50,260 nucleotides of DNA from NCBI RefSeq assembly GCF_000282615.1, contig NZ_AKIY01000215.1, positions 1 through 50,260 on the forward strand. The letters run 5' to 3'. Position 1 is the stretch's first letter, and each line of letters begins with the position of its first letter. Of the stretch, positions 10,266-18,853 are shown one piece after another. The DNA comes from Bradyrhizobium sp. YR681. Lineage in GTDB: Bacteria > Pseudomonadota > Alphaproteobacteria > Rhizobiales > Xanthobacteraceae. The notes beneath the pieces were generated by a model that was given only the letters and a program-made list of their open reading frames with translations, was not told the DNA's origin and did no database searches. A program made the position numbers and the translations under genes.

Positions 10266-11954
10266 ATGCGGATTTGGGGGGCAGTGTTGGGGGTCGGGCT
10301 TGCAGCTTGCTGCATCGAATCCGCTCGCGCCCAGTCGATCAATCCCGGCGTGATCCAGAACGACGTTGATCGTCAACGCCGCCAGCTCGAACAGCAGAGT
10401 GCGCCGCCCAAGCTCAACGGCCCGGCGGTGATCGGCGGCGAGCGGGAAAAGTCCCAGCTGCTGAAGCCGGGCGGACCGAAATTCCGCCTGCGCAAGGTCG
10501 AGTTCGACCAGTCCAAGTTCATCACGCCGGCGGAGCTGGACGAGATCGCCAGGAAATATGTCGGCAAGAATGTCGATATCGCCGCGCTGTTGCAACTCGT
10601 CGCCGACATCAACGCCATCTACACCGATCGCGGCATCGTCACCGGCATCGCGACGCTCCCGGACCAGGACGCCAAGGGCGGCGTGGTCAAGATCAAGCTG
10701 ACCGAGGGCCGGCTCCAGAAGACGAGCATCGAAGGCAACAAGCAGACTCGCACCGACTATATCCTTCAACGCGTGAAAGAGCCTGAAGGCGAGGTTCTCG
10801 ACGTTCCAAAGCTCAATCGCGACGTGATCTGGTTCAACCGGACCAACGACGTGCAGATCAAGGCGTTGCTCCAGCCCGGCACGAGTTTCGGCCTCACCGA
10901 TCTCCAGTTCGCGGTGATCGAGCCGCCGGTCGATACCTTGCAGCTCTTCACCGACAACCAGGGCTCCGAGAACACCGGGCGCTGGGAAGGCGGGGCCTTC
11001 TACAAGCGCCACGGCCTGTTCGGCGTCGACGATCGCCTGACCTTCTATGGCGTGCGCTCCGACGGCAATCTCAACGGCAACGTCGCCTATAGCGTTCCGG
11101 TCAATCCCTGGGGCGGCCGCGTCGGCGTCAGTTATACCGAAGGCAAGATCAAGATCGTCCAGGGTCCGTTCGTTGCGCTCGACGTCACCGGGCGCTCAAG
11201 CCAGGCCGCGATTAATTTCAGCCAGCCGCTCTGGGTGACGCAGGATTGGCTGGTATTGTTCAACGCCGCCGAGACCGAGGGCAAGACGGTCAGCCGTTTC
11301 GCCACGGTTTCAGTCACCGACGATCATTACGACAAGGCGACGGCCGGCGTCTCGGTGACAAAGTCCGGCAACGCCTATTCGATCACGGTTTCGCCGGCAG
11401 TGAACTACATCGAGTGGCAAGACCACGTGCTCGGCAACAACCGCACGTTCAACACCTATACCGGCTCGCTGATCGCGACCAGCGCCGCGGGGCCGGCGAA
11501 TTTCAGCACCAATGTGCTGGCAAGCTGGCAATACACGCAGGAGAAGCTGCTGCCGGGCGACCAGATCTTCTCGATCGGCGGTCCGACCACCGTGCGCGGC
11601 TATCCGACCAATTCCGCATCCGGCGACAGCGGCTATTATTTCAACGCCGAGCTGCACTACAACTGGTCGTCCTGGCTCAAGGGTTTCGACACCTACATCT
11701 TCACCGATTGGGGAGCGGTGTATTCGACCTTCCCCGGCGTCACTGAACTCGCCTCTGTCGGCGTCGGCTTCTCCTGGACCTACGCGCCGTGCATGACGTT
11801 CGAGGCGAATTACGCGACGCCGCTGAAGATGGCGGTCTCGACCCAGAACCATTACGAGGCCTATGGCCGCGTCATCTTCCGGCCGCTGCTGATGTTCCAG
11901 AAACCGGAAAGCCCGGCGCCCGTGGCGGCGGTTGCGGGGAAGAGCAAGTCGTAG
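10266..11954 (+). CDS. TpsB outer-membrane transporter (ShlB/FhaC/HecB family)
   Basis: A 562-residue Omp85-superfamily pore that exports the adjacent TpsA. Starting at ATG 10266, a signal peptide (MRIWGAVLGVGLAACC, ending near ARAQ) is followed by two POTRA-like modules: the first begins at 'FRLRKVEFDQSKF', the second is around 'LQKTSIEGNKQTR'. A beta-barrel follows, with the family motif VRGYP at residues 443-447. An upstream in-frame ATG at 10248 overlaps the tpsA stop codon, but CGGGAG at 10255-10260 is well spaced only for 10266, and the signal peptide begins there. The gene overlaps or abuts tpsA, so both are likely co-transcribed and translationally coupled. The N-terminal region after the signal peptide is Gln/Arg-rich ('DRQRRQLEQQ'), typical of the helix H1/linker of FhaC-type transporters. 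Confidence 0.92.
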   Translation: MRIWGAVLGVGLAACCIESARAQSINPGVIQNDVDRQRRQLEQQSAPPKLNGPAVIGGEREKSQLLKPGGPKFRLRKVEFDQSKFITPAELDEIARKYVGKNVDIAALLQLVADINAIYTDRGIVTGIATLPDQDAKGGVVKIKLTEGRLQKTSIEGNKQTRTDYILQRVKEPEGEVLDVPKLNRDVIWFNRTNDVQIKALLQPGTSFGLTDLQFAVIEPPVDTLQLFTDNQGSENTGRWEGGAFYKRHGLFGVDDRLTFYGVRSDGNLNGNVAYSVPVNPWGGRVGVSYTEGKIKIVQGPFVALDVTGRSSQAAINFSQPLWVTQDWLVLFNAAETEGKTVSRFATVSVTDDHYDKATAGVSVTKSGNAYSITVSPAVNYIEWQDHVLGNNRTFNTYTGSLIATSAAGPANFSTNVLASWQYTQEKLLPGDQIFSIGGPTTVRGYPTNSASGDSGYYFNAELHYNWSSWLKGFDTYIFTDWGAVYSTFPGVTELASVGVGFSWTYAPCMTFEANYATPLKMAVSTQNHYEAYGRVIFRPLLMFQKPESPAPVAAVAGKSKS

Positions 11955-11980
11955 CGGCGGATTGCCTTTCTCTCCGTCGT

Positions 11981-12060
11981 CATTGCGAGCGCAGCGAAGC
12001 AATCCAGAATCTTTCCGCGGAGGGACTCTGGATTGCTTCGTCGCTTCACTCCTCGCAATG
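11981..12060. repeat. Imperfect inverted repeat with ~30-bp arms (REP/terminator-like)
   Basis: The left arm begins cattgcgagcgcagcgaagc and continues aatccagaat. The right arm is its near-perfect reverse complement, ending at the Ser/Ala-like cctcgcaatg. It sits between the convergent tpsB (plus) and bluB (minus) genes, so it could fold as a bidirectional terminator. Near-identical 'cattgcgag...gaagcaatcc' palindromes are, from memory, highly repeated in Bradyrhizobium and Rhodopseudomonas genomes; that cannot be tested within this window. Confidence 0.8.
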
Positions 12061-12080
12061 GCGCAGGATGGTGCGGCGTG

Positions 12081-12713
12081 CTAACGTCGCAGCGTAAACT
12101 CCTCCGCGCCGCGCCGGTGCTCCCATTTCGCCTGCTCCAGCTCGGGCTGGTCGCATTCGACTTCCGGATAGCCGATGCAGAGATAAGCGATGAATTTCCA
12201 GGATCTTGGCACGTCGAGCACGGCGTGAATGCGATCCGGGTTCAGGATCGACACCCAGCCGAGCCCGATGCCTTCCGCGCGCGCGGCGAGCCACATCGCG
12301 GTGATGGCGGCGACCACGGAATATTCCGTCGTCTCCGGCATGGTGGCGCGGCCGAGGCCATGGCCGATGTCGCTGGCCTTGTCCGCGAACACGGCGAGGT
12401 GGCCGGGCGCTTGTTCGAGTCCCGACAGTTTAAGGGTGGCGTAGCGCGCGGCCCGCTCGTCGGAATAGCAGTTCAGCGCATCGGCGTTGCAGACCCTGAA
12501 GTCGTCAATCACGGCGCGACGCCTTACCTCGTCATCGACGATGACAAAGCGCCAGGGCTGGCTGAGTCCGACGGACGGTGAGAGGCAGGCCGTCTCGATC
12601 AGGCGAGGAACGGCGCCGTCCGGCAGCGGATCGCTCCGAAAGCGGCGGACATCGCGGCGCCACACGAACAGCTCGCGCAATTGCCGGCGGAAGGTGTCGT
12701 CGAACGCGACCAA
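12081..12713 (-). CDS. bluB: 5,6-dimethylbenzimidazole synthase BluB
   Basis: This 210-residue flavin-destructase of the nitroreductase fold breaks down reduced FMN with oxygen to make 5,6-dimethylbenzimidazole, the lower ligand of cobalamin. Family features visible are the N-terminal FVWRRDVRRF segment, 'LSPSVGLSQPWRF' (FMN contact), 'TTEYSVVAAITAMWLA' and 'GIGLGWVSIL'. Length matches known BluB proteins. The start is TTG at 12713: GGGAGG lies about 8 nt upstream, inside the end of cobS, and no nearby ATG fits the conserved N-terminus. It is the last gene of cobU-cobS-bluB, four bases after cobS. Its product feeds CobT, encoded at 33252. BluB needs O2, which agrees with the aerobic pathway encoded here. 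Confidence 0.95.
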   Translation of the reverse strand: MVAFDDTFRRQLRELFVWRRDVRRFRSDPLPDGAVPRLIETACLSPSVGLSQPWRFVIVDDEVRRRAVIDDFRVCNADALNCYSDERAARYATLKLSGLEQAPGHLAVFADKASDIGHGLGRATMPETTEYSVVAAITAMWLAARAEGIGLGWVSILNPDRIHAVLDVPRSWKFIAYLCIGYPEVECDQPELEQAKWEHRRGAEEFTLRR

Positions 12714-12717
12714 GAGA

Positions 12718-13500
12718 TCAGCCTCCCATCCGGAAGGATGCCGCCACCAGCAGGATCAGGATTTCGCCGGTCTGCTCGAACGCGCCCAGGATGTCGCCGG
12801 TCTGTCCGCCGATCTGGCGGATCGCGAGACGCGCCAGCGTGAAGCCGGCAATCGACAGCAGGATCAGGCCGACAAGCGCCTTGCCCGGCCCGAGCGCAAG
12901 AACAAGCGCCAATGTTCCAACGGCGAAGGCGATGGCCACGCTGCGGCCAGGCGGAGCGCCGGCGCTTGCAGAGAGGCCATCGGGCCGGGCCGGCGGCACC
13001 AGCGACATGAAGGCGGGCACGCCCGCGCGCGCAGCAGTGTGCGCGGCGCACAGTGCGAGCGCGACGGCCCAGGGATTGGCGATCGCCGCGAGCGCGCTCC
13101 AGCGCAGGCCGAATGACAGGATCAGCGCGCAGACGCCGTAAGTGCCGATCCGGCTGTCGCGCATGATCTCGAGCTTGTGCTCACGCGTACGACCGCCGCC
13201 GAGCCCGTCGGCGGTATCGGCAAGCCCGTCCTCGTGCAGTGCGCCGGTGATGAGGGCGGTCGCGGCGAGAGCGAGCAGGGCGGCGAGGTTTGGCGTCAGT
13301 CCGAGCCGGCTGGCGATCTTGTAGACCAACGCGCCGGCAAGGCCGACCATCAGACCCGCGACCGGCAGCGCCCAGGTCGCCCGCGCGACGGCGCCGTCGG
13401 CCGCCGGCTTCGACGATGCGACAGGGAGGATCGTGATGAACGATGCCGCCATCCTGAGATCGGCAATGATGTCCTTGAGAAGCTCGGTGCGCGGCATCAT
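12718..13500 (-). CDS. cobS: Adenosylcobinamide-GDP ribazoletransferase (cobalamin synthase)
   Basis: A 260-residue integral membrane enzyme that joins adenosylcobinamide-GDP to alpha-ribazole or its 5'-phosphate, the last condensation of the nucleotide loop (CobV in Pseudomonas nomenclature). The family signature 'ALHEDGLADTADGLGGG' is present, followed by 'MRDSRIGTYG' and several hydrophobic helices through the C-terminal half. The chosen start is the first codon of an ATGATG at 13495-13500. This overlaps the TGA stop of cobU, giving an ATGA-type junction. The frame stays open further upstream, but that part overlaps cobU and has no CobS-like sequence. Not to be confused with the cobaltochelatase subunit also called CobS. 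Confidence 0.94.
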   Translation of the reverse strand: MMPRTELLKDIIADLRMAASFITILPVASSKPAADGAVARATWALPVAGLMVGLAGALVYKIASRLGLTPNLAALLALAATALITGALHEDGLADTADGLGGGRTREHKLEIMRDSRIGTYGVCALILSFGLRWSALAAIANPWAVALALCAAHTAARAGVPAFMSLVPPARPDGLSASAGAPPGRSVAIAFAVGTLALVLALGPGKALVGLILLSIAGFTLARLAIRQIGGQTGDILGAFEQTGEILILLVAASFRMGG

Positions 13501-14000
13501 TTCAATTTCATCGGAAGGCCTGCGACGACGAACTCGACCTCGTCGGCAACGGCGGCGATGGTCTGGTTCATGATCCCGGCGGCATCGCGATAGCTGCGCG
13601 CCAGCGCATTGTCGGGCACGATGCCGAGGCCGACCTCGTTGGTCACGAAGACGACGGGGCTCTTCAGGTCGGGCAGGGCGTCGGCAAGTTTTGTCACCTC
13701 GCGTTCCCAGTCGCGCTCGGCATGCATCAGGTTGGAGAGCCACAGCGTCAGGCAATCGACCAGCCTTGCCCCGCCACCGTCGCTTGCGAGCAGCGCGGGC
13801 ACGAGATCGAGCGGCACCTCCCGCTCGATCCAGTCGGTTCCGCGGCGCGCGCGATGCTTGGTGATGCGCGCGTCCATTTCGGCATCGAGCGCCTCGGCCG
13901 TCGCGACATAGACGGGCTGCCCGGGGAAGGCGCGCGTGCGCGTTTCCGCACGCTTGCTCTTGCCCGATCGCGCTCCGCCCGTGATCAAGATGACGGTCAT
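13497..14000 (-). CDS. cobU: Adenosylcobinamide kinase / adenosylcobinamide-phosphate guanylyltransferase
   Basis: A 167-residue bifunctional enzyme (CobP in the Pseudomonas scheme) that phosphorylates adenosylcobinamide and then transfers GMP from GTP. The P-loop GGARSGKS lies at residues 8-15. 'VYVATAEALDAEM', 'HRARRGTDWI' (with the candidate guanylylated His) and 'VTNEVGLGIVP' are all in their family order. It is the first gene of the minus-strand trio cobU-cobS-bluB and has AGGAG shortly before the ATG. It is divergent from cbiB, with 123 bp between the two start codons; the promoters for both units should lie there, but no cobalamin riboswitch is visible in that gap. Confidence 0.95.
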   Translation of the reverse strand: MTVILITGGARSGKSKRAETRTRAFPGQPVYVATAEALDAEMDARITKHRARRGTDWIEREVPLDLVPALLASDGGGARLVDCLTLWLSNLMHAERDWEREVTKLADALPDLKSPVVFVTNEVGLGIVPDNALARSYRDAAGIMNQTIAAVADEVEFVVAGLPMKLK

Positions 14001-14110
14001 AAGGGTCTCCTGTGGGCCTGACTAATCACCAAACGCGGCCAAAGACAAAGCCGAAATCAGGCGGCGAGGGGCTTGCGCTTGGCGCTCGCTTTGAGCAACA
14101 GGGGCGGGAC

Positions 14111-14116
14111 AGGAGG
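14111..14116 (+). promoter_or_regulatory. Shine-Dalgarno AGGAGG that sets the cbiB start
   Basis: A perfect AGGAGG lies 7 nt before GTG 14124. It favours this start over the in-frame TTG at 14073 and the ATG at 14142. Confidence 0.7.
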
Positions 14117-14123
14117 CGTAGGC

Positions 14124-15065
14124 GTGGGCTTTGCGGGCGCGATGGTGGTGGCGATGGCGGTGGATGCCCTGCTGGGCTGGCCGTCGTGGCTGTTCGCGCG
14201 GATCGGCCACCCCGTAACCTGGCTGGGGCGGCTGATCGGCGCCATCGATCGCGGCTGGAATCGTTCCGCCGATCCGCCGGCGCTTCGCCGCGCCGTTGGC
14301 GTTGCAGGGGCGCTCGCTGTGATCGCGCTCTCCGTCGCACTCGGCTGGATATTTCAGTCCTGGCTTCCATCGGGTTGGATTCAGATCGTGCTGGTCGGAG
14401 TCCTGGCCTGGCCGCTGGTTGCCTTACGGTCGCTTAATGACCATGTCGCTGACGTCGTGAAGCCGTTGATGGCCGGTGACATCGCCGGTGCGCGCGATGC
14501 GGTCTCGCGTATCGTGGGCCGCGATCCCGCAACGCTCGATGAAGCCGGCATCGCGCGCGCGGCGATCGAGAGCCTGGCTGAAAATGCATCGGATGGTATC
14601 GTCGCGCCGGTGTTCTGGGGCGCGCTGTTCGGTCTGCCGGGGATCCTCGGCTACAAGGCGATCAACACGCTGGATTCCATGATCGGACATCGCAGCGAAC
14701 GCCACGAAGCCTTCGGCTGGGCGGCCGCGCGCATCGACGATGTCGCCAACTTCATTCCGGCGCGCTTGACCGGATTTCTATTCATTCTGCTGGCACCGCG
14801 GCGATCGGAAGCGTTGTCGTGCATGACGCGGGATGCGCGTCGTCACCGCTCGCCCAATGCCGGATGGCCGGAAGCGGCCATGGCCGGTGCCCTCGGTGTG
14901 CGGCTCAGCGGTCCGCGCGTTTATCACGGCAACGTCACCAGCGAGCCCTGGCTCAACGAAGGCGCGCGCGATCCGCGCGCTGCCGATATCAGCGAGGCTC
15001 TGGCGGTCTACCGACGCGCCATGCTGCTGCTCGCCGGCCTCCTTGCGATCCTGGCTCTCGCGTGA
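14124..15065 (+). CDS. cbiB: Adenosylcobinamide-phosphate synthase (CbiB/CobD)
   Basis: A 313-residue multi-helix membrane protein that attaches (R)-1-aminopropan-2-ol or its phosphate to adenosylcobyric acid. From GTG 14124 the N-terminus reads VGFAGAMVVAMAVDALLG and then 'IGHPVTWLG', as in the family. 'SLAENASDGIVAPVFWG' and 'ALFGLPGILGYKAINTLDSMIGH' are diagnostic. The C-terminal half carries 'GWPEAAMAGALGVRLSGP' and ends in a hydrophobic helix. The last codons overlap cobC, which makes the aminopropanol phosphate donor, so the pair works on the same step. A longer TTG-started form from 14073 would add a poorly conserved 17-residue leader. Confidence 0.95.
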   Translation: MGFAGAMVVAMAVDALLGWPSWLFARIGHPVTWLGRLIGAIDRGWNRSADPPALRRAVGVAGALAVIALSVALGWIFQSWLPSGWIQIVLVGVLAWPLVALRSLNDHVADVVKPLMAGDIAGARDAVSRIVGRDPATLDEAGIARAAIESLAENASDGIVAPVFWGALFGLPGILGYKAINTLDSMIGHRSERHEAFGWAAARIDDVANFIPARLTGFLFILLAPRRSEALSCMTRDARRHRSPNAGWPEAAMAGALGVRLSGPRVYHGNVTSEPWLNEGARDPRAADISEALAVYRRAMLLLAGLLAILALA

Positions 15066-15076
15066 AAGAACGGGGC

Positions 15077-16042
15077 ATGCGCGAGCACGGCGGAAATCTC
15101 GATCTGGCCCAGCAACGTTTTGGCGGGCGTGCGGAGGACTGGATCGATCTGTCGACGGGGATCAACCGGTCGCCTTATCCCGTCGGCGAGATCGGTACGC
15201 ATCAATGGCAGGCGTTGCCGTCGCGATCCGAGATCGACGCCCTGCACCGGGCGGCCCGGCATGCCTATCGGACCGGCGCACCGATCGTCGCGATGGGCGG
15301 CGCGCAGGCTGCGATTCAATTGCTGCCGCAACTGGTGCCACCCGGCCGGGCGCGCATTCTCGCGCCGACCTACAATGAATATGCCGGGGTGCTGTCGGCG
15401 GCGGCTTGGGATGTTCAGGAGGTTGGGGAGCTCGACGCGCTCGCAGGCGCGGATCTCGCTGTTGTCGTCAATCCCAATAATCCCGATGGCCGGCATTTTG
15501 CGCCAAGGGATTTGCTGGCGCTGCTGCCGGACGTCGGCCGCCTCGTCGTCGACGAGAGTTTTGCCGATGCCGTTCCGCAGCTGTCGCTCGCGCCCGAAGC
15601 GGATCATCCGGGACTGCTGATCCTGCGCTCGTTCGGAAAGTTCTATGGCCTTGCCGGGCTGCGGCTTGGCTTCGCGATCGGCAATGCGGCCGATATTTCC
15701 AAGCTCGCGGCCGCGTCGGGCCCATGGCCAGTCTCGGGAGCGGCGATCGCAATCGGCTGTCGCGCATTGCGTGACGCTGCCTGGGCCGAGGCTACGTCGG
15801 TGCGCCTAGCGGCCGACTGCGCTCGCCTTGACGCCATGGCGCCAGCGCAAGGCTGGCGGCTCGTCGGCGGCGCGCCGCTGTTTCGCCTCTACGAGACGCC
15901 TGACGCGCTTGCTGCGCAGGAGAAGCTGGCGCGTGGCCAAATCTGGTCGCGCGTCTTCGCGCAAAAACCGACATGGCTGCGGCTTGGGCTTCCCGGCAGC
16001 GAGGCCGAATGGACGCGCCTTGCCGAGGTGCTAGCGCGCTAG
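15077..16042 (+). CDS. cobC: L-threonine-O-3-phosphate decarboxylase (CobC/CobD), PLP-dependent
   Basis: A 321-residue fold-type I aminotransferase-like enzyme that makes (R)-1-amino-2-propanol O-2-phosphate for CbiB. It begins [16 protein letters not shown], the family's 'HGGN' opening, followed by '[13 protein letters not shown]', '[11 protein letters not shown]', 'VVDESFAD' and '[17 protein letters not shown]', which holds the PLP-binding lysine in SFGKFYG. ATG 15077 is preferred on homology. An in-frame GTG at 15062 overlaps the cbiB stop and would add five residues, so coupled initiation there is possible. The 3' end overlaps the convergent cobQ by 12 bp. Confidence 0.94.
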   Translation: MREHGGNLDLAQQRFGGRAEDWIDLSTGINRSPYPVGEIGTHQWQALPSRSEIDALHRAARHAYRTGAPIVAMGGAQAAIQLLPQLVPPGRARILAPTYNEYAGVLSAAAWDVQEVGELDALAGADLAVVVNPNNPDGRHFAPRDLLALLPDVGRLVVDESFADAVPQLSLAPEADHPGLLILRSFGKFYGLAGLRLGFAIGNAADISKLAAASGPWPVSGAAIAIGCRALRDAAWAEATSVRLAADCARLDAMAPAQGWRLVGGAPLFRLYETPDALAAQEKLARGQIWSRVFAQKPTWLRLGLPGSEAEWTRLAEVLAR

Positions 16043-17479
16043 CGCGAGCAGGCCTTCGACGTCGAGATGCTGTTCGATGTGATCGGCGAGCGCGTCAAGC
16101 GTGCTGTCGACCCTGGCGTGGTAGGGCTCGTCGCCCGCGGGAATGTCGAGCTTTGCCAAATAGGCCTTTCGGAAATCGTCCGACGTGAACAGGCCGTGCA
16201 GATAGCTGCCTTGCACCCGGCCATCGCCGGAGCTTGCGCCTTCCGGCTCGCCATTCAATTTTGCGAACGGCCGGGCGCGATCCGGCCCATCGGTCCGGCC
16301 GATATGAATTTCGTAGGCCTGGATGGGCTGGTCCGTGGCGGCGTGAACGGCCGCGACCCGCGTCAATGTCTTCTGCGGGCTCATCACCGTTTCCACGTCC
16401 AGAAGCCCGAGGCCCGCCGTGTCGCCGGCAGGTCCTTCGATCCCGTCGGGATCGGTGACGCTGCGCCCGAGCATCTGATAGCCGCCGCAGAGGCCGAGCA
16501 CATGGCCACCTCTGCGATGATGCGCGAAGAGATCAATGTCCCAGCCCTGTGCGCGCAAAAAGGCAAGATCGCCGCGGGTGGACTTCGAGCCGGGGATGAT
16601 GACGAGCCTGACATCGCCGGGGATGACTTCGCCCGGACGCACCATGACGAGATCGACACCAGGCTCGAGCTTGAGCGGATCGAGATCGTCGAAATTGGCG
16701 ATCCGTGACAGCGCAAGGCAGGCGATCTTGCGCTGGCCCGGCTTGCGCGCATCGCTGAGGCCCAGCGCGTCTTCGGCCGGCAGCTCGCCGGCGCGCGCGA
16801 ACCAGGGCAACACGCCAAGGCCGCGCCACGCGGTCTTCGCCTCGATCAGCTTGTAGCCGTCGTCGAACAACGTGGGATCGCCGCGGAACTTGTTGATGAC
16901 AAAGCCCTGGATCATCGCGACATCTTCGGGGTCGATCACCGTCTTGATGCCGACCAGCTGGGCGATGACGCCGCCGCGGTCGATGTCGCCGACCAGCACG
17001 ACCGGGACATCGGCCTTGCGCGCAAAGCCCATGTTGGCGATGTCGGCCTTGCGCAAATTGACCTCGGCCGGGCTGCCGGCGCCTTCCACAAGCACCAGAT
17101 CGGCGCGGGCCTTCAGCCGCTCAAAACTCTCAAGCACCGAGCCCATCAGCGAGGGCTTCATCGCCGCGTATTCGCGCGCACGCGCGGTCGCGATGCGTTT
17201 TCCTTGCACGATGACCTGCGCGCCGACATCGGTCTCCGGCTTGAGCAGCACCGGGTTCATGTCGGTGTGCGGCTCGACGCCGGCGGCGAGTGCCTGAAGC
17301 GCCTGGGCACGGCCGATCTCGCCGCCGTCGACGGTCACCGCCGCATTGTTCGACATGTTCTGCGGCTTGAAGGGGAGCACGCGCAGGCCGCGCCGCGTGA
17401 AGGCGCGCGCGAGGCCGGCGACGATAAGCGACTTGCCCACGTCCGAGCCGGCTCCCTGGATCATCAGCGCGCGTGCCAT
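16031..17479 (-). CDS. cobQ: Cobyric acid synthase
   Basis: A 482-residue glutamine-dependent amidotransferase that amidates side chains b, d, e and g of adenosylcobyrinic a,c-diamide. The N-terminal P-loop-like [17 protein letters not shown] starts near residue 9, followed by '[11 protein letters not shown]', '[12 protein letters not shown]' and 'DIDRGGVIA'. The C-terminal class I glutaminase-like domain has the nucleophile in '[12 protein letters not shown]' and the catalytic His region in 'GSYLHGLF'. The start at 17479 gives the standard MARALMIQG opening; the upstream open frame overlaps cobO and is not CobQ-like. It follows cobO by five bases, so the pair forms a minus-strand operon. Confidence 0.96.
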   Translation of the reverse strand: MARALMIQGAGSDVGKSLIVAGLARAFTRRGLRVLPFKPQNMSNNAAVTVDGGEIGRAQALQALAAGVEPHTDMNPVLLKPETDVGAQVIVQGKRIATARAREYAAMKPSLMGSVLESFERLKARADLVLVEGAGSPAEVNLRKADIANMGFARKADVPVVLVGDIDRGGVIAQLVGIKTVIDPEDVAMIQGFVINKFRGDPTLFDDGYKLIEAKTAWRGLGVLPWFARAGELPAEDALGLSDARKPGQRKIACLALSRIANFDDLDPLKLEPGVDLVMVRPGEVIPGDVRLVIIPGSKSTRGDLAFLRAQGWDIDLFAHHRRGGHVLGLCGGYQMLGRSVTDPDGIEGPAGDTAGLGLLDVETVMSPQKTLTRVAAVHAATDQPIQAYEIHIGRTDGPDRARPFAKLNGEPEGASSGDGRVQGSYLHGLFTSDDFRKAYLAKLDIPAGDEPYHARVDSTLDALADHIEQHLDVEGLLALAR

Positions 17480-17484
17480 CGAAT

Positions 17485-18120
17485 TCAGAACTCGACGCCG
17501 GCTTGCGCCTTGATGCCGGAGCGGAAGGGGTGCTTGACCAACGTCATCTCGGTGACGAGATCGGCGATCTCGATCAACTCGTCCTTGGCGTTGCGCCCAG
17601 TGAGCACGACATGCGTCATCGGCGGCTTCGAGGTTGTCAGGAAGTCGACGACTTCCGCGATGTCGAGATAGTCGTAGCGCAGCGCGATGTTGATCTCGTC
17701 GAGCACGACCATGCGCAGGTTCGAATCCAGGATCAGCTCCTTGGCCTTCGCCCAGCCGGCCTGCGCGGCCGCAATGTCGCGGGCGCGGTCCTGCGTCTCC
17801 CAAGTAAAGCCTTCGCCCATGGCGTGGAACTGGCAGAGATCGCCGAAATGGCCGGTGAGTAGGCGCCGCTCGCCGGTATCCCAGGCGCCCTTGATGAACT
17901 GCACGACCGCGCAGGGGAAGCCATGGGCGACGCAGCGGACGACCATGCCGAAGGCCGAGGAGGACTTGCCCTTGCCGGCGCCGGTATGAACGATGATGAG
18001 GCCCTTTTCGCCGCTCTTGGTCGCCATGATCTTGTCGCGGGCAGCCTTCTTCTTCGCCATTTTCTGGGCGTGCCGGGAGTCGGTTTCCTCAGCTGTTTGG
18101 GGTTCCGGTTCAGGTGTCAT
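17485..18120 (-). CDS. cobO: Cob(I)yrinic acid a,c-diamide adenosyltransferase
   Basis: A 211-residue CobA/CobO/BtuR-type adenosyltransferase that puts the 5'-deoxyadenosyl group on cobalt. The P-loop '[15 protein letters not shown]' binds ATP. 'VVQFIKGAW', '[10 protein letters not shown]', '[15 protein letters not shown]' and '[10 protein letters not shown]' follow in family order. The first ~40 residues are charged and Lys/Glu-rich, as is common. ATG 18120 is used because the upstream frame reads into non-coding riboswitch DNA. It is the first gene of cobO-cobQ. Its start is only 19 bp from the possible -35 box of the divergent cobW operon, so both promoters share a short region. Confidence 0.95.
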   Translation of the reverse strand: MTPEPEPQTAEETDSRHAQKMAKKKAARDKIMATKSGEKGLIIVHTGAGKGKSSSAFGMVVRCVAHGFPCAVVQFIKGAWDTGERRLLTGHFGDLCQFHAMGEGFTWETQDRARDIAAAQAGWAKAKELILDSNLRMVVLDEINIALRYDYLDIAEVVDFLTTSKPPMTHVVLTGRNAKDELIEIADLVTEMTLVKHPFRSGIKAQAGVEF

Positions 18121-18138
18121 CGGTCCCGGTCCTTCGGC

Positions 18139-18167
18139 TTGACAAGAGGCGGCCGGGGGCAAATGGT
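18139..18167 (+). promoter_or_regulatory. Candidate sigma-70-like promoter for the cobW operon
   Basis: TTGACA at 18139-18144 is a perfect -35 match. Seventeen bases on, AATGGT (18162-18167) is a weak -10. Initiation a few bases later would fall almost exactly at the first base of the riboswitch P1 stem (18174), which supports the assignment. The -10 match is poor, so this is tentative. Confidence 0.4.
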
Positions 18168-18173
18168 GGCCCG

Positions 18174-18370
18174 GCGTTGGTTCCTGTCCTATGACAGGCG
18201 AAGAGGGAATGCGATAGGGTCCGAATCGGCAAGATTTGGGTCCAAAATGCAGCCGCCCCCGCGACCGTGACCGGAGAGATGCCCGAAGCCACTGATCCCC
18301 CAGGGGATCGGGAAGGCGGGGATCGAAGGGCCAAAAGCCCTGCTCCGCAAGCCGGGAGACCTGCCAGCGC
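18174..18370 (+). ncRNA. Cobalamin riboswitch (upstream of DUF1636-cobW-cobN operon)
   Basis: Aptamer landmarks appear in order: gagggaatgcg, the conserved cagccgcccccgcgaccgtg core, gccactg, tcgggaaggc and the B12-box-like gccgggagacctgcc. The closing P1 stem can be drawn between gcgttgg (18174-18180) and ccagcgc (18364-18370). Together with its leader it fills the 358-bp gap between cobO and the DUF1636 gene. It is expected to switch off the downstream synthesis operon when adenosylcobalamin is plentiful. Confidence 0.93.
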
Positions 18371-18441
18371 GGACGAGTTTTGGACCGGCGGACGGGGTGT
18401 TCCGCGACGGGGAAACGGGCCTTCGGGGGAATGGTCCGTGT

Positions 18442-18477
18442 GCCTCTTCGCCTCCCGCTGTCTATCCTGGAAGAGGC
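18442..18477 (+). promoter_or_regulatory. Putative expression-platform hairpin masking the ribosome-binding site
   Basis: gcctcttc (18442-18449) is perfectly complementary to gaagaggc (18470-18477), with a 20-nt loop. The right arm is the Shine-Dalgarno region (ggaagagg) of the gene starting at 18479. Folding would block translation initiation, which is a common off-state for proteobacterial B12 riboswitches. Pairing between the left arm and the aptamer was not established. Confidence 0.55.
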
Positions 18478-18478
18478 G

Positions 18479-18853
18479 ATGACCGTCACACTTCACGTCT
18501 GCATCACCTGCCGCGCCGGCGAGACGCCTGGCGAGGGCGAGGCTACACCGGGCAAGCGCTTGCATGGCGCGATCCTCGAGGCGGGCGTGCCCGAAGGCGT
18601 CAGCGTGGTTCCCGTCGAATGCCTGTCTGCATGCAGCCAGGGCTGCTCCGTCGCGCTCAGCGCACCCGGCCGCTGGTCTTATGTCTACGGCCGCCTCTCG
18701 GACGCAAATGCGAGCGACGTGGTCGCAGGCGCCGCAGCCTATGCGGCCGCGCCCGACGGTCTCGTGCCCTGGCGCAGCCGTCCCGAAATCTTCCGCAAGC
18801 AGTCGCTTGCCCGCATTCCCCCCATTGCCGCGTTGCCGGAGGCCGCCGAATGA
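18479..18853 (+). CDS. DUF1636 family protein, CobW-associated, thioredoxin-like metal/Fe-S candidate
   Basis: A 124-residue protein whose family is regularly found beside cobW under B12 control; its biochemical role is not established. Visible cysteines are C8xxC11 at the N-terminus and C48xxxC52xxxC56 in 'VECLSACSQGCSVAL', a pattern reminiscent of thioredoxin-like [2Fe-2S] ferredoxins or a metal-binding site. The C-terminus is Ala/Pro-rich. ATG 18479 has GGAAGAGG directly upstream. It is the first gene after the riboswitch, and its stop overlaps the cobW start (ATGA), so it is translated with cobW. A part in cobalt delivery to the chelatase is plausible but inferred from neighbours only. 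Confidence 0.8.
   Translation: MTVTLHVCITCRAGETPGEGEATPGKRLHGAILEAGVPEGVSVVPVECLSACSQGCSVALSAPGRWSYVYGRLSDANASDVVAGAAAYAAAPDGLVPWRSRPEIFRKQSLARIPPIAALPEAAE

Noticed and set aside
12718..13500. Reading cobS and cobT here as the cobaltochelatase AAA+ subunits
   Set aside because: Motifs show cobalamin synthase (ALHEDGLADTADG) and the DMB phosphoribosyltransferase (GDHGVVAQGVSAYP). The chelatase subunits with the same names are absent.
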